Shown: positions 55,052 to 64,000 of the stretch, in pieces
Layout of the letters: each line of letters starts with the position of its first letter
Numbering within the stretch: the stretch's first letter is position 1
DNA from: Bacteroidales bacterium
GTDB taxonomy: Bacteria; Bacteroidota; Bacteroidia; Bacteroidales; Paludibacteraceae
DNA length: 64,000 nucleotides
Direction: 5' to 3'
Assembly (NCBI GenBank): GCA_015061115.1
Contig: SUXE01000007.1
Location: 57,132 to 121,131 of the forward strand
Notes under the pieces: generated by a model
The model's input: only the letters and a program-made list of their open reading frames with translations
Database searches by the model: none
Told to the model about the DNA's origin: nothing
Made by a program: the position numbers and the translations under genes

Positions 55052-55650
55052 AAATGAATTTTGAATCAATTAAGAATAAATATGTCGCACTCTACCATGA
55101 GTGTTACGATTTCATTATTGATCCCAACAGCGTATGGGAAAAAGTGGTGAACGAGCAACGTACGTGGACAGACACACAGACTCGATTGCTTTACCCTTTG
55201 CTTGCGCTTATCTGTCTGCTTGGGTTGGTGAGAGTGCTTGTACAAAACTTCTATATTTCTGGCTACAACTTGCTTGAAGAGACATTGATCGCATTGTCTT
55301 GGCCTGTGATCCTTGCTATTTCACTGCTGATAGCAGCTTTTGTCGGACGATTTTATCTAAAGTTTCTGACAAAAAAACAGGTTGATTTCGAGCGTATGGT
55401 TGTATTCATGACGTATGCGGAGATACTGGTTTTTATATCATTCGCTATATTGTCGGTATTGCCGTTCATGTTTCCGGTGCTGATATTTATAAATTTTTAC
55501 TCCGCATATATTATAATGTCGGGATATAATGTTTATTTTGTCGACATTATCGGAGAGGATAGGAAATATCATTTTCCTTCAACTCTTATTACATTTATCA
55601 TTATTTATGCTCTTACGTATATGGCGTGGGGAGCATTGGCTAAAATTTAG
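55048..55650 (+). CDS. Yip1-family membrane protein
   Basis: A 200-residue protein with about five membrane helices after a 45-residue soluble segment. The start (ESIKNKYVALYHECYDFIID, PNSVWEKVVNE) and the helix pattern match the Yip1-domain proteins of Bacteroidetes, whose role is unclear. The ATG overlaps the GSCFA stop by 4 nt (ATGA), so these two are coupled; smpB follows within about 50 nt. Confidence 0.8.
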   Translation: MKMNFESIKNKYVALYHECYDFIIDPNSVWEKVVNEQRTWTDTQTRLLYPLLALICLLGLVRVLVQNFYISGYNLLEETLIALSWPVILAISLLIAAFVGRFYLKFLTKKQVDFERMVVFMTYAEILVFISFAILSVLPFMFPVLIFINFYSAYIIMSGYNVYFVDIIGEDRKYHFPSTLITFIIIYALTYMAWGALAKI

Positions 55651-55699
55651 ACTGAAAGGTTTTACATAGAATATGGGAAACAATAAATTAGGAAAGTTG

Positions 55700-56152
55700 A
55701 TGAAAAAAGATGTGCTTATAAAGAATAAGCGCGCGACTTTCGATTATGAACTGGTTGATAAATTCACTGCTGGAATTGTGCTTGTGGGCACGGAGATAAA
55801 ATCGATCCGTTTGGGCAAGGCAAGTCTGGTGGATACTTTCTGTTTCTTTGCTGGCAACAATGAGCTATGGGTGAAGAACATGAACATTTCAGAATATTCG
55901 TTTGGATCATACAACAACCATCTGCCACGTCGTGACAGAAAACTTCTTCTTAATCGCAAGGAACTTATCAAGTTGCAGAGAGAAGTGAAGGATAATGGTA
56001 TGACTATTGTGCCTACAAAGCTGTTTATCAACGAAAAAGGTCTTTGCAAGTTGGAGATCGCATTGGCACGTGGTAAGAAGGAGTACGACAAACGTGAGAG
56101 CATCAAGGAGAAGGATGCTAAGAGGGATATCGATCGTTACATGAAGAGATAA
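55700..56152 (+). CDS. smpB: SsrA-binding protein SmpB
   Basis: Binds tmRNA and carries it to stalled ribosomes for trans-translation. At about 150 residues it has the family pattern: [40 protein letters not shown], then the C-terminal basic tail [21 protein letters not shown] take ATG 55700, preceded by the AGGAAAG purine run, as the start since known family members begin here; an ATG nine codons upstream (55673) is possible. The tmRNA gene itself is not seen in the window. Confidence 0.93.
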   Translation: MKKDVLIKNKRATFDYELVDKFTAGIVLVGTEIKSIRLGKASLVDTFCFFAGNNELWVKNMNISEYSFGSYNNHLPRRDRKLLLNRKELIKLQREVKDNGMTIVPTKLFINEKGLCKLEIALARGKKEYDKRESIKEKDAKRDIDRYMKR

Positions 56153-56153
56153 A

Positions 56154-57644
56154 ATGGATTTTGTACTAAGAATGAAGGATGTCGCTCCTCGTATCTGGGG
56201 AGTCGAGTTTCCTGATAACATAAATTTTGAGGTCAAACCTGGCGAGGTTTGGTGTATTCTTGGAGAGAATGGTTCCGGCAAAACAATGCTTTTGGATCTG
56301 ATCTCAGGTAAAAGCGGTATTCGTGGTGGTGAGTTGAAATACGGATTCTTTGATCCAAACAATCGTCCGGAGGGAATCAAGTATGCTAGCGACATGATCC
56401 GCACAATGTGTTTTGAGAGCGCGTACAAACTTGCCGACTACAACAACATGTATTATCAGCAGCGTTTCAACTCGCAGGATAATGAGTTGGCTCCTACGGT
56501 TGGTGAACTGTTGAAGATGAGTGTCGAGAAGAAGAAGGGAAACCGTATGCTTGATGATGATTTGTTAAAGTCGTTGATGGAGAAAATGAAAATCAACGAT
56601 ATCATCAATAAGCATATCATAATGTTGAGCAGTGGAGAATTGCGTCGTTTCCTTATTGCTGAATCACTGATTTCTGCGCCTCAATTGCTCCTCGTCGACA
56701 ATCCTTTTATCGGACTTGATCCTGCTATGATGAAGGAACTCAATGATTTCTTCACATTGCTTGCACAAAATGGTCAGATGATGATTTTCTCATGTCCGAG
56801 TGAGGAGGAGATCCCTGATTGTGCCACACATATCCTTCCTGTTAAAGATAAAAGATATCTTCCTGGAATTGAAAAGGATAAATATCTTGCCGATTCGGCT
56901 CTTAGGTCGACGGTGTTCGCTCCACGTAAGTTCAAAACAGATGAGCTACAGGCTACTGTGTTGTCGAAACCAGATTTTGATGAGGTGTTCTGTATGACCA
57001 ATGTGAACGTTTCTTATCCAGGCAGAACATTGTTCAAGGATCTAAACTGGCGTATTATGAAGGGTGAGAAATGGAGTTTGTCCGGACAAAACGGTTCTGG
57101 CAAAAGTACTCTTCTTTCACTTTTGTCTGCAGACAATCCGAAAGCTTATTCGTTGGATATCAGATTGTTTGGACGTCAGCGTGGAACAGGAGAAAGTATT
57201 TGGGACATCAAGCGTCATATAGGATATATATCAAGTGAGATGCATCTTTATTTCCGTCAAGACCAGCCATGCAAGAAGATTGTGGCATCAGGATTCTTTG
57301 ACACGATCGGATTGTTCCGTACTCCTACGGATGCTCAATATGAGTTGGCATTGCAATGGATGAAACTTTTAGGTATAGATCATCTAGCAGAGCAGTCATT
57401 CTTGAAAGTGTCTGGTGGAGAGCAGCGTCTTGTGCTAATCTGCAGAACGATGGTAAAAAATCCGGATCTGCTTATCCTCGACGAGCCACTTCATGGATTA
57501 GACATTGCCAATAAGCGTCGTGTGCGTGAGATTGTGGAGAAATATGCGGCTCAGGATGAGAAAACATTGATTTACGTCACACACCGTAAATTGGAGATTC
57601 CGTCTTGTGTCACAAAACATTTTGAGATTCAGAAATTAGGTTAA
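56154..57644 (+). CDS. ABC-type ATPase with two nucleotide-binding domains
   Basis: A 496-residue protein with two tandem ATP-binding cassettes and no membrane helix, in the layout of ModF-like or ABC-F-like ATPases. The first domain has Walker A GENGSGKTML and signature LSSGELRRF, but Walker B LLLVDNPF has Asn in place of the catalytic Glu. The second has GQNGSGKSTLL, signature VSGGEQRLV and an intact LLILDEPLHG. This asymmetry suggests one catalytic and one regulatory site. No permease is adjacent. It starts one base after the smpB stop. Confidence 0.88.
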   Translation: MDFVLRMKDVAPRIWGVEFPDNINFEVKPGEVWCILGENGSGKTMLLDLISGKSGIRGGELKYGFFDPNNRPEGIKYASDMIRTMCFESAYKLADYNNMYYQQRFNSQDNELAPTVGELLKMSVEKKKGNRMLDDDLLKSLMEKMKINDIINKHIIMLSSGELRRFLIAESLISAPQLLLVDNPFIGLDPAMMKELNDFFTLLAQNGQMMIFSCPSEEEIPDCATHILPVKDKRYLPGIEKDKYLADSALRSTVFAPRKFKTDELQATVLSKPDFDEVFCMTNVNVSYPGRTLFKDLNWRIMKGEKWSLSGQNGSGKSTLLSLLSADNPKAYSLDIRLFGRQRGTGESIWDIKRHIGYISSEMHLYFRQDQPCKKIVASGFFDTIGLFRTPTDAQYELALQWMKLLGIDHLAEQSFLKVSGGEQRLVLICRTMVKNPDLLILDEPLHGLDIANKRRVREIVEKYAAQDEKTLIYVTHRKLEIPSCVTKHFEIQKLG

Positions 57645-57726
57645 CTCAAAGTTTTTCACTTAATTGGCGGAACTTTTCCGTTTGACAAGTATTTGTGAAT
57701 GGGTTACAACTTAATTTGATTGTTGC

Positions 57727-59745
57727 ATGAAGAAACTGTTGTATTTCATAATTGCGATATTTGTGCTGATTGCGTTGGCAGTCGGTGCGGTTTTCATTTT
57801 CTCCGACACCATCATGAAGAAGGTGTTGGATAAAGAGCTTGGAGATGTCCGTGATAAATACGGAGTTCAGGTCAGGTATGAAGGATTGAAATTCAATGAT
57901 TTTTCTTCAATGACGTTCAATGGAATCTCCTTGTATAAAGTAGACGCGGATAAAAACATCACTGATACTATCGCTACCGTCGACAGCCTCACTGCGACAG
58001 CCCAGCTACGCAGTTTGATGAAGAAAAAACTCAAATTGGTGAGCTTGAGAATTGCTGGAGTTGATGTTGTGTATAAGATGAAATCGCACAGAAGTGATGC
58101 GGATAGTGTGGAGGTTGAGGCTGAGAATGTGGAGCAGGACAGTAAGAAAAACATTTACGAAAAATTCAATCAAGCTACAGGTCTGTTTTTCAGAATGATG
58201 CCAGAACGCTTCTCACTTACAGATTTTAATTTGTCGGTCGAGTCAGACTCTTTCTATGCGAAGATTGCCGTTCCAAGATTCCAGATTAAGGATGATAAGT
58301 TTGAGTCTGATGTCATTTGTCAGGAGATGACGCATGAGATCCAGAACCTGTCTCTTACCGGAACGTATCAGCGTAATGATCAGACAATTACTGCGGATAT
58401 CCAATCCAATAGTGATACAGCAAGAGTTATAGTTCCATTTATAGAATATAAGTACGGAGCCAAGATAGCCGCGAATATCTTTTTCGTAAAGGTGTCAGTA
58501 GACGCTGATGAAAGTGCCGGACTGTTTAAGATTAGAGGCAACGCGTCGGCAGAGTATCTATCCATCTATCATGAGCGACTATCCGCACAGACATTGAATT
58601 GCGGTTCTCCATCATCGGATTTCCTTTTGAATATCGACAAGAATAGTATTGAATTAGATAGCTCGACGGTGGTGCGTCTGGAAAAACTTGAGTTTTCTCC
58701 ATACGTGAAACTCGACAAAGGAGACAATTTCGGTTTGACAATCAAACTTAATAAAGACAGATTTCCAGCCGATAATTTGTTCTCTTCTATTCCACGAGGT
58801 TTGATGCCAAGTTTGGAGGGAATAAAAGTAGAAGGAGATATAGATTATCATTTATTGTTCAGTTTTGATATGGACAATATTGATTCTTTGCAGTTCGCAT
58901 CTTCAATGAAAAAGTATCCAGGATTCAAGATCACTAAGTTCGGCAACGTCGATCTAAGAAAGATGCAGGACACATTCACCTATTTAGCCTATGATCAGAA
59001 CGTGCTGCAACGCAAGATATTGGTGAGTGAGGCGAATCCAAACTACCGTAAGTTGGATGATATTTCCGTCTACTTGAGAAATGCGGTGCTATTTAGCGAG
59101 GATCCAAGTTTCTTCCGTCATCGGGGATTTTTGGAAAGTGCGTTGAGAGAAAGCATGATCAAGAATATCAAGGAGAAGAGATTTGCGAGAGGAGGAAGTA
59201 CAATCTCGATGCAGCTTGTGAAAAATGTATTTCTAAACCGAGAGAAGAAACTTCAGCGTAAGGCGGAAGAGGCTATGATCGTGTGGCTGATTGAAAACAA
59301 CGCGCTTACATCAAAAGACAGAATGTATGAAGTCTATCTCAATGTGATAGAGTGGGGACCAAATGTGTATGGAGCGGCTGAGGCAGCTAAGTTTTATTTT
59401 GGTAAAGAACCGTCAAAACTGACTGCTGAAGAGGCAATCTACCTTGCGATGATCATCCCACGTCCGAAGAAATTCAAATGGTGTTTCGATGACGAAGGCA
59501 AACTACGTGATTCATACGAGCAGTATTTCTCTACAATATCAGGTAGAATGCTGAATGCGGAAATCATTTCGGAAAAAGAGAAAGAAAAGATTTCTTGCAA
59601 AAATGTCGAGCTTACCGGAGATGCCGCTAAGATGTTGAAGAGTGGCGCATCAGTGACCACAGAGGAAGAAGATGACGTGGAAGAGGCGGAAGAAAAACCA
59701 AGCATCTTTAAGAAACTCTTCAAGTTTAGAAAGAAGGGGAAATGA
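57727..59745 (+). CDS. Monofunctional GT51 transglycosylase with AsmA-like N-terminal region
   Basis: Polymerises lipid II into glycan strands at the inner membrane. After one N-terminal membrane helix (YFIIAIFVLIALAVGAVFIF) comes about 390 residues of beta-rich AsmA-like sequence (RYEGLKFNDFSSMTFNGISL). The GT51 domain follows: catalytic Glu near residue 458 in EDPSFFRHRG, then RGGSTISMQLVKN and YEVYLNVIEWGPNVYGAAEA. There is no transpeptidase domain, and the C-terminus is an acidic, then basic tail. The mix of an AsmA-like part with a transglycosylase is odd for a classical PBP1 but known in Bacteroidetes. Confidence 0.88.
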   Translation: MKKLLYFIIAIFVLIALAVGAVFIFSDTIMKKVLDKELGDVRDKYGVQVRYEGLKFNDFSSMTFNGISLYKVDADKNITDTIATVDSLTATAQLRSLMKKKLKLVSLRIAGVDVVYKMKSHRSDADSVEVEAENVEQDSKKNIYEKFNQATGLFFRMMPERFSLTDFNLSVESDSFYAKIAVPRFQIKDDKFESDVICQEMTHEIQNLSLTGTYQRNDQTITADIQSNSDTARVIVPFIEYKYGAKIAANIFFVKVSVDADESAGLFKIRGNASAEYLSIYHERLSAQTLNCGSPSSDFLLNIDKNSIELDSSTVVRLEKLEFSPYVKLDKGDNFGLTIKLNKDRFPADNLFSSIPRGLMPSLEGIKVEGDIDYHLLFSFDMDNIDSLQFASSMKKYPGFKITKFGNVDLRKMQDTFTYLAYDQNVLQRKILVSEANPNYRKLDDISVYLRNAVLFSEDPSFFRHRGFLESALRESMIKNIKEKRFARGGSTISMQLVKNVFLNREKKLQRKAEEAMIVWLIENNALTSKDRMYEVYLNVIEWGPNVYGAAEAAKFYFGKEPSKLTAEEAIYLAMIIPRPKKFKWCFDDEGKLRDSYEQYFSTISGRMLNAEIISEKEKEKISCKNVELTGDAAKMLKSGASVTTEEEDDVEEAEEKPSIFKKLFKFRKKGK

Positions 59746-59870
59746 TGATTGGCATGGGGGACAACAAGGGAAGACTATGAAAAGTTTGTGATAAAATAGT
59801 TTTGCAAATTTGCATATGTTGGAATATTTTGTAAAATTTGCAGAGAATTTGGTTTAGTAACATTAAAGAA

Positions 59871-60851
59871 ATGAAAAAACAAAGTTTTGTAGCGAATCCT
59901 TTATACGACAGCGTGTTTAAGTTCATGATGGAAGATGAGCAAGTAGCGCGTACGTTGTTGTCAGCATTGTTGAAGAAAGATATTGTCAGTGTTGAGATGC
60001 GTCCGAATGAGTATTCCAACGCCAACAAGGATAATGACCGTATATCAATATTTCGTATTGATTTTGGAGCTCTTGTTAGAGAGAAAGATGGCAAGGAACA
60101 TTTGATCTTGATTGAGGTACAGAAGACGTGGCGCAGCACAGAGATTTCTCGTTTCCGCCAATATCTTGGAGTTCAGTATGAGAATAAAAGGAATCTGGAT
60201 GTTAATGGTAATTCTTTGCCTATAGTGTCTATTTATATACTTGGACATAAGGTCGGCAAAATCAAGGAGCCGGTCGTTTATGTTAGTCGCAAGTATTTAG
60301 ATTATGATTCAAAAGAGATTACAGAAGGTGTGCCTGATCCATTTGTTGAGAGTCTTACTCATGACAGCATAATTGTACAGGTCCCTTATCTAAAAGGAAA
60401 AGCTCGGAATAGAGTAGAAAAATTGTTATCGGTATTCGACCAGACTTATGTTCAGGATGGAGATCCTCAATTTGTTTCTGTGTCAGACCGAGATATTTCA
60501 GAAGATAAAGATATGGAAAGAATCATCAATCGACTTGCAAAAGCAGCCACAATCTCAGATATTCGTATGACTATGAATATCGAGGATGAAATTTATTCTG
60601 AGTTGGAGAACTTAGACACAAAGATTCTTTCCCAGAAAAAAGCGTTGGCTCAGAAGGATAAGCAGTTGGCTCATCAGGAAGAGCAGTTGGCGCACCAGGA
60701 AGAGCAGTTGGCACATCAGGAAGAACAGTTGGCACATCAGAAGGATATGCTTCGATATACAATCAAGATGCTTGTGGAAAGTGGCAAAACTCTGTCGGAA
60801 ATTGCTGATAATCTACATCTTGATATCGAGAATATTAAAGGACTGATGTGA
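59871..60851 (+). CDS. Rpn-family PD-(D/E)XK nuclease/transposase-like protein
   Basis: A 326-residue protein of the Rpn/PDDEXK_2 family, recombination-promoting nucleases often listed as transposase-like. The N-terminal domain begins NPLYDSVFKFMMEDEQVART. The acidic nuclease residues are in FRIDFGALV and LILIEVQKTW (D...ExQ). ATG 59871 is chosen over the frame that extends back to 59838. Near residue 265 lies a tandem repeat of seven residues (LAHQEEQ, four copies). It is probably a variable coiled-coil linker before the short C-terminal helix. Confidence 0.88.
   Translation: MKKQSFVANPLYDSVFKFMMEDEQVARTLLSALLKKDIVSVEMRPNEYSNANKDNDRISIFRIDFGALVREKDGKEHLILIEVQKTWRSTEISRFRQYLGVQYENKRNLDVNGNSLPIVSIYILGHKVGKIKEPVVYVSRKYLDYDSKEITEGVPDPFVESLTHDSIIVQVPYLKGKARNRVEKLLSVFDQTYVQDGDPQFVSVSDRDISEDKDMERIINRLAKAATISDIRMTMNIEDEIYSELENLDTKILSQKKALAQKDKQLAHQEEQLAHQEEQLAHQEEQLAHQKDMLRYTIKMLVESGKTLSEIADNLHLDIENIKGLM
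60658..60741 (+). repeat. 21-bp tandem repeat in the Rpn-family gene
   Basis: About four imperfect 21-bp units around CAGTTGGCACATCAGGAAGA, in frame, encoding LAHQEEQ repeats. Unit number could vary between strains without breaking the frame. Confidence 0.85.
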
Positions 60852-61198
60852 GATTGTAAAGGCAAAGACTGAGACTGTGGTCATCACCGGAAAGGTTTTC
60901 AAAAAATAGAAATAAGACGGTTATTTTTGTAAGACATAAAAAAAGACAGCGACTCTCTGAGCCGCTGTTTTTTTTCATATCATTTTCATTCCGACGTTAC
61001 TTGATCTCGGAGCATTGCCATATCATACTCTGTGCGGCTCCACACATGTTGTCATGTTGGTTGATCGTCAGCTTGTCTTCCTTTCCTGTATTTGTTTATC
61101 GTCTTATTATTATTTGTTATTATTTCCTTTGCATCCATCATTTTTTCCATTGATTTTTATATTTTTGCTTTTGCGAAACGAGTTGTTTCAAATATAGT
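60852..61198 (+). other. Spacer before the hybrid sensor gene, with terminator and -7 box
   Basis: No gene seen. ACAGCG (60946-60951) pairs with CGCTGT (60963-60968) followed by eight T residues, a terminator for the Rpn gene. TATTTTTGC at 61160-61168 is an exact -7 match for the sensor gene, giving a leader of about 25 nt; no clear -33 box. Confidence 0.6.
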
Positions 61199-64000
61199 AT
61201 GCGGAACATGATTTTAAGATTACTTACAATACTTTATCTAACATTTGCATTTTGCGGCTTGACATCTGCTGTTAAGCATGTTGACTTGCGTAATAATGTC
61301 AAAGAGGTGCATTATAGCATTGCCCAATACACTACTGTCGACGGAATGGGAAGTGACAGGGTTTTTGATTTGATGCAGGATTCACATAAAAATGTATGGA
61401 TCGCCACAGATTTCTCTCTCGACCGTTTTGATGGCAAAACTTTTCATCATTATACAAAAGACAAATACACTGAATTGCAACGTAATGATTTGAGAATTGT
61501 GACTAAGTGTGTGATCAATGGAAAGGAAGAGATTTTTGTCGGCTCTTGCAATGGTCTTTGTATGAGATATGATGAGGCGTTTGATAAATTTATAGATATC
61601 AAACCATTGGAGTACGAAACCAATATTTATAAAGAGCCACATCAGTTCAAGGTTTGCAATGATGGCAACTGCTATATGTCCACCGTGGATGGCTTTTATA
61701 AATACGATGGTGAACGCTTCACTCACGAGTTTGACATGTTTGAGCCAACTCGTAAAATGTTTATTCTGGATTTCTTTGTTGATGATCGCCAACGTTTCTA
61801 TTTCGGTGATATCCAGAATTTTACTGTGATGGACAAGAGCGGAAAGATTATCAAGAAATATTCGGAATCTGATGGATGCTCTGGTTTGGTTTTTAAGTTT
61901 ATCGAACTTCCTGGCTCACGTCTTGCTGTAATCAGCAGTGGCTCTGTCATTCAGGTGCTCAACATTGGAGGTGACAGTTTGGAGATAGAATCTGTTGTCA
62001 AACTTCCGTTTCTTTCCACATACGATGTCTTCCTTGCGTCTGATGGCAAACTATATATGGCTACTGACGGAGATGGACTTTGGCGCGTCGATACTGATCT
62101 GAATGAGAAATCTGTGGTCGAGCATATCCTTTCTTATGGAGAACAACCCAAAGAGTTAAGCAAAATCTATACAATTATGCAGAGTGCCGACAATGATATT
62201 TGGCTCGGCACACAGATGGGTGGTGTGTTCCGTCTTTCTCTTGACAGGGAGAAGGGAGTGAACTATTCCACTGATTTTGGTTTGGATAACTTTGTCGTTT
62301 CTGATTTCTTGGAATTCCCTAACGGTGATATCTTTATGGCTACCGATGGACAGGGAGCTTTTATCCTCGACAATAAATTTCAGGTTAAAAAGAAAATCTC
62401 TTTGACTTCAAACAATGTCCTGCGTGCGGAATGGAACAAACGTGGCAAGATTTGGCTTTCCACTTGGGGCGATGGTATTCTTGAAATGGATCCGTTGACA
62501 TTCAATACCAAGGTCCTTGAGTTTGAATATCCTGAGATGGTGCGACCTAAATGTGTCTACTCTGTGGCTGAGACAGCATCTGGAGAGATCTATCTCTGTA
62601 CGGCAGGAATGGGTCTGTGGATCCGACGCACTAACGGAAAATGGGAGCCTGTGGATATGCGTGAAGGAGACTATACGGTAGAAGACAATTGGGTTTTCAA
62701 TGCTTTGGAGACTCCTAATCATAATGTTTGGGTAGTCACTTCAAATTCGATAGCGTTGATTAAAGATGGAGTCTTGAAGCATGCGTTGCCTTGTGTGGTG
62801 ATGGAAAAAACTCACAATCCTATCATGTTTGCGGATTCTAAGATTGATGGATACGGAAATCTTTATGTCGCAACGACTCGTGGTATAATGGTGATCATGG
62901 AGTCGACTCTGGAATACAAGATGTTGGATTATCTCCCGTCTTCTTTGGATTTCAGATCTATAGAGAAGAAGAACGACGGTACATTTGTTTGTGCAACGTC
63001 GGCTGGTATACTAAGTTTCAATCCAACTACGCAGAAATATTCGTTGATACCTACTAACTCGTTGAAATCACAGAAGAAATTTTTTACAAATTCGTCGCTG
63101 TTGATACGTAAAAGCGGACAGATTCTTGCCGGAACTTCAAGTGGATTCTATATTGTGTCTGATTCGTTGAAACAACAATCCAATAAGATTGGCGACCTGA
63201 ATTGGGGCTCTGTGTATGTCAACGGTAATCGTCTCCATCCGGATGACGTGCTGTCGATAGAGGCGTCACACAACAAAAATGTCAATGTCGAGGTGAGGGT
63301 GGCGGATTTCCGTGAGAATGTTCAGGATCGTCTGTATTATAAACTGGAAGGCAAGGATAACAACTGGAGTGAAGTGCCGGAAGACAAGATGATCAGATTC
63401 TCGTATTTGCCAAGTGGAAACTTCAAGTTGAAGGTCGCATATTTGGAAGACGCGAATAAAGTTGAGCCTACAGAATTTCTGGAGATGAAACTGGCTGTCT
63501 CACCTGAATGGTATCAGTCGTGGTGGTTCTATTTGATAATGTTGGCTTTCATTGTGTTAGGGTTCAAGGTGGTGTATGAGTACCGTCTACGCAAACACAT
63601 GATCCAGGAGAAGATTTTGAAAGAGAAAGTCGCTGAACGTACGGAGGAACTTCGTACCGCACTCGATATGAAGGAGAATATCATCTCTGTGATTGCGCAT
63701 GATCTTAAAAACTCAATGTTTGGAATAGTAGGAGCTTTGTCGCCATACAACGATGAGAATGCACCTAAGAATGCCGAGACAGAGAAACTGAAAAAGGCTT
63801 ACGAACAGGCAAGCACTTTACAGAACACTATGCTTTCACTTGTCAACTGGGCGATTGCGAAGCGAGAGACAACAAAGCCAGTTTTGGTTGAAACTGATGT
63901 TGTGGCAATCTTGGAAGAGGTTGTGAACTTGAATTGTGCGGTGATAGAGGATAAGCAGATATCTATTGTGCGTAAATTTAAGACAACAGATTATGCTTCT
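61199..64000 (+). CDS. Hybrid two-component system sensor (HTCS), 3' end cut by window
   Basis: Membrane sensor of the Bacteroidetes HTCS type, which combines periplasmic sensing, histidine kinase and usually a response regulator in one chain. Signal segment MILRLLTILYLTFAFCGLTS opens it. Two beta-propeller-type regions follow, with repeats such as VFDLMQDSHKNVWIATD and IWLGTQMGGVFRLS. A Y_Y_Y-type domain (YYKLEGKDNNWSEVP) precedes a membrane helix (WWFYLIMLAFIVLGFKVVY, about residues 774-792). The HisKA domain has phospho-accepting His834 in VIAHDLKNSM. The frame runs open to 64000, so the ATPase and any receiver or AraC-type output lie outside. HTCS genes often control neighbouring glycan-use loci. 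Confidence 0.9.
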   Translation, partial: MRNMILRLLTILYLTFAFCGLTSAVKHVDLRNNVKEVHYSIAQYTTVDGMGSDRVFDLMQDSHKNVWIATDFSLDRFDGKTFHHYTKDKYTELQRNDLRIVTKCVINGKEEIFVGSCNGLCMRYDEAFDKFIDIKPLEYETNIYKEPHQFKVCNDGNCYMSTVDGFYKYDGERFTHEFDMFEPTRKMFILDFFVDDRQRFYFGDIQNFTVMDKSGKIIKKYSESDGCSGLVFKFIELPGSRLAVISSGSVIQVLNIGGDSLEIESVVKLPFLSTYDVFLASDGKLYMATDGDGLWRVDTDLNEKSVVEHILSYGEQPKELSKIYTIMQSADNDIWLGTQMGGVFRLSLDREKGVNYSTDFGLDNFVVSDFLEFPNGDIFMATDGQGAFILDNKFQVKKKISLTSNNVLRAEWNKRGKIWLSTWGDGILEMDPLTFNTKVLEFEYPEMVRPKCVYSVAETASGEIYLCTAGMGLWIRRTNGKWEPVDMREGDYTVEDNWVFNALETPNHNVWVVTSNSIALIKDGVLKHALPCVVMEKTHNPIMFADSKIDGYGNLYVATTRGIMVIMESTLEYKMLDYLPSSLDFRSIEKKNDGTFVCATSAGILSFNPTTQKYSLIPTNSLKSQKKFFTNSSLLIRKSGQILAGTSSGFYIVSDSLKQQSNKIGDLNWGSVYVNGNRLHPDDVLSIEASHNKNVNVEVRVADFRENVQDRLYYKLEGKDNNWSEVPEDKMIRFSYLPSGNFKLKVAYLEDANKVEPTEFLEMKLAVSPEWYQSWWFYLIMLAFIVLGFKVVYEYRLRKHMIQEKILKEKVAERTEELRTALDMKENIISVIAHDLKNSMFGIVGALSPYNDENAPKNAETEKLKKAYEQASTLQNTMLSLVNWAIAKRETTKPVLVETDVVAILEEVVNLNCAVIEDKQISIVRKFKTTDYAS

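Noticed and set aside
59871-60851. Insertion sequence with inverted repeats
   Set aside because: The Rpn-family protein is transposase-like by name, but no terminal inverted repeats or target duplication are visible around it.

Overview
The window is a piece of a Bacteroidales chromosome, most like Prevotella and its relatives. The evidence is the Bacteroidetes promoter signature (TTTG, about 19-21 nt, TAnnTTTG) in front of many genes, a bS16 protein with a long Ala/Lys/Glu tail, a surface protein with a type IX secretion (T9SS) C-terminal domain, a GldF-type permease, a GSCFA protein, and a hybrid two-component sensor cut by the right edge. Genes are dense, with short intergenic hairpins and no tRNA or rRNA gene that I can see.

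Layout. 1-1230: a 7-bp tandem array and noncoding hairpin-rich DNA. 1268-8074: valS, rpsP, then an operon of an M23 peptidase and a C69 dipeptidase-like protein that lacks the usual catalytic Cys. 8474-10432: two tandem paralogous exported proteins and a lipoprotein. 10526-15744: a core block of zapB-like, zapA, rny, ffh, folD and rsmE. 15753-15900 is a multi-hairpin segment before a TetR regulator. 17001-24588: a defense island with type I restriction-modification hsdR-hsdM-hsdS, a putAbiC-like membrane protein in the same operon, and a convergent AbiD/AbiF (Abi_2) HEPN protein bracketed by imperfect direct repeats. 25102-30489 (minus): an operon of an AsmA-like protein, a GldF-like permease, a phosphopantetheinyl transferase and an ATP-grasp protein. 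30738-34118: a GLUG-repeat T9SS cargo.

34533-39870: iorA-iorB, phenylacetate-CoA ligase, aminotransferase and hotdog thioesterase, a set that can interconvert aromatic amino acids, aryl-pyruvates, aryl-acyl-CoAs and aryl acetates. 39943-45167 (minus): an oxidoreductase, an AlkD-like protein, an orphan 2TM/beta-rich protein, purM and a DUF4010 membrane protein. 45474-49261: accessory DNA with a Fic protein bracketed by 34-bp hairpin repeats and an AT-rich, unrecognised two-gene minus-strand unit (46603-49261). The larger protein has a possible degenerate PIN-like core, a long coiled coil and two C-terminal membrane helices. 49671-52798: an NAD salvage cluster of pncB, a NUDIX hydrolase and a NadE-nicotinamidase fusion. 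53067-60851: an OmpA lipoprotein, GSCFA, Yip1-like, smpB, a tandem-domain ABC ATPase, an AsmA-like/GT51 transglycosylase and an Rpn-family nuclease. 61199-64000: a partial hybrid two-component sensor.

Best candidates for something undescribed: the 46603-49261 pair; the AbiF gene with its hairpin leader and bracketing repeats; the NadE-PncA fusion; the Fic cassette; and the multi-hairpin RNA candidate before the TetR gene. All functional assignments come from reading motifs; no database search was run.
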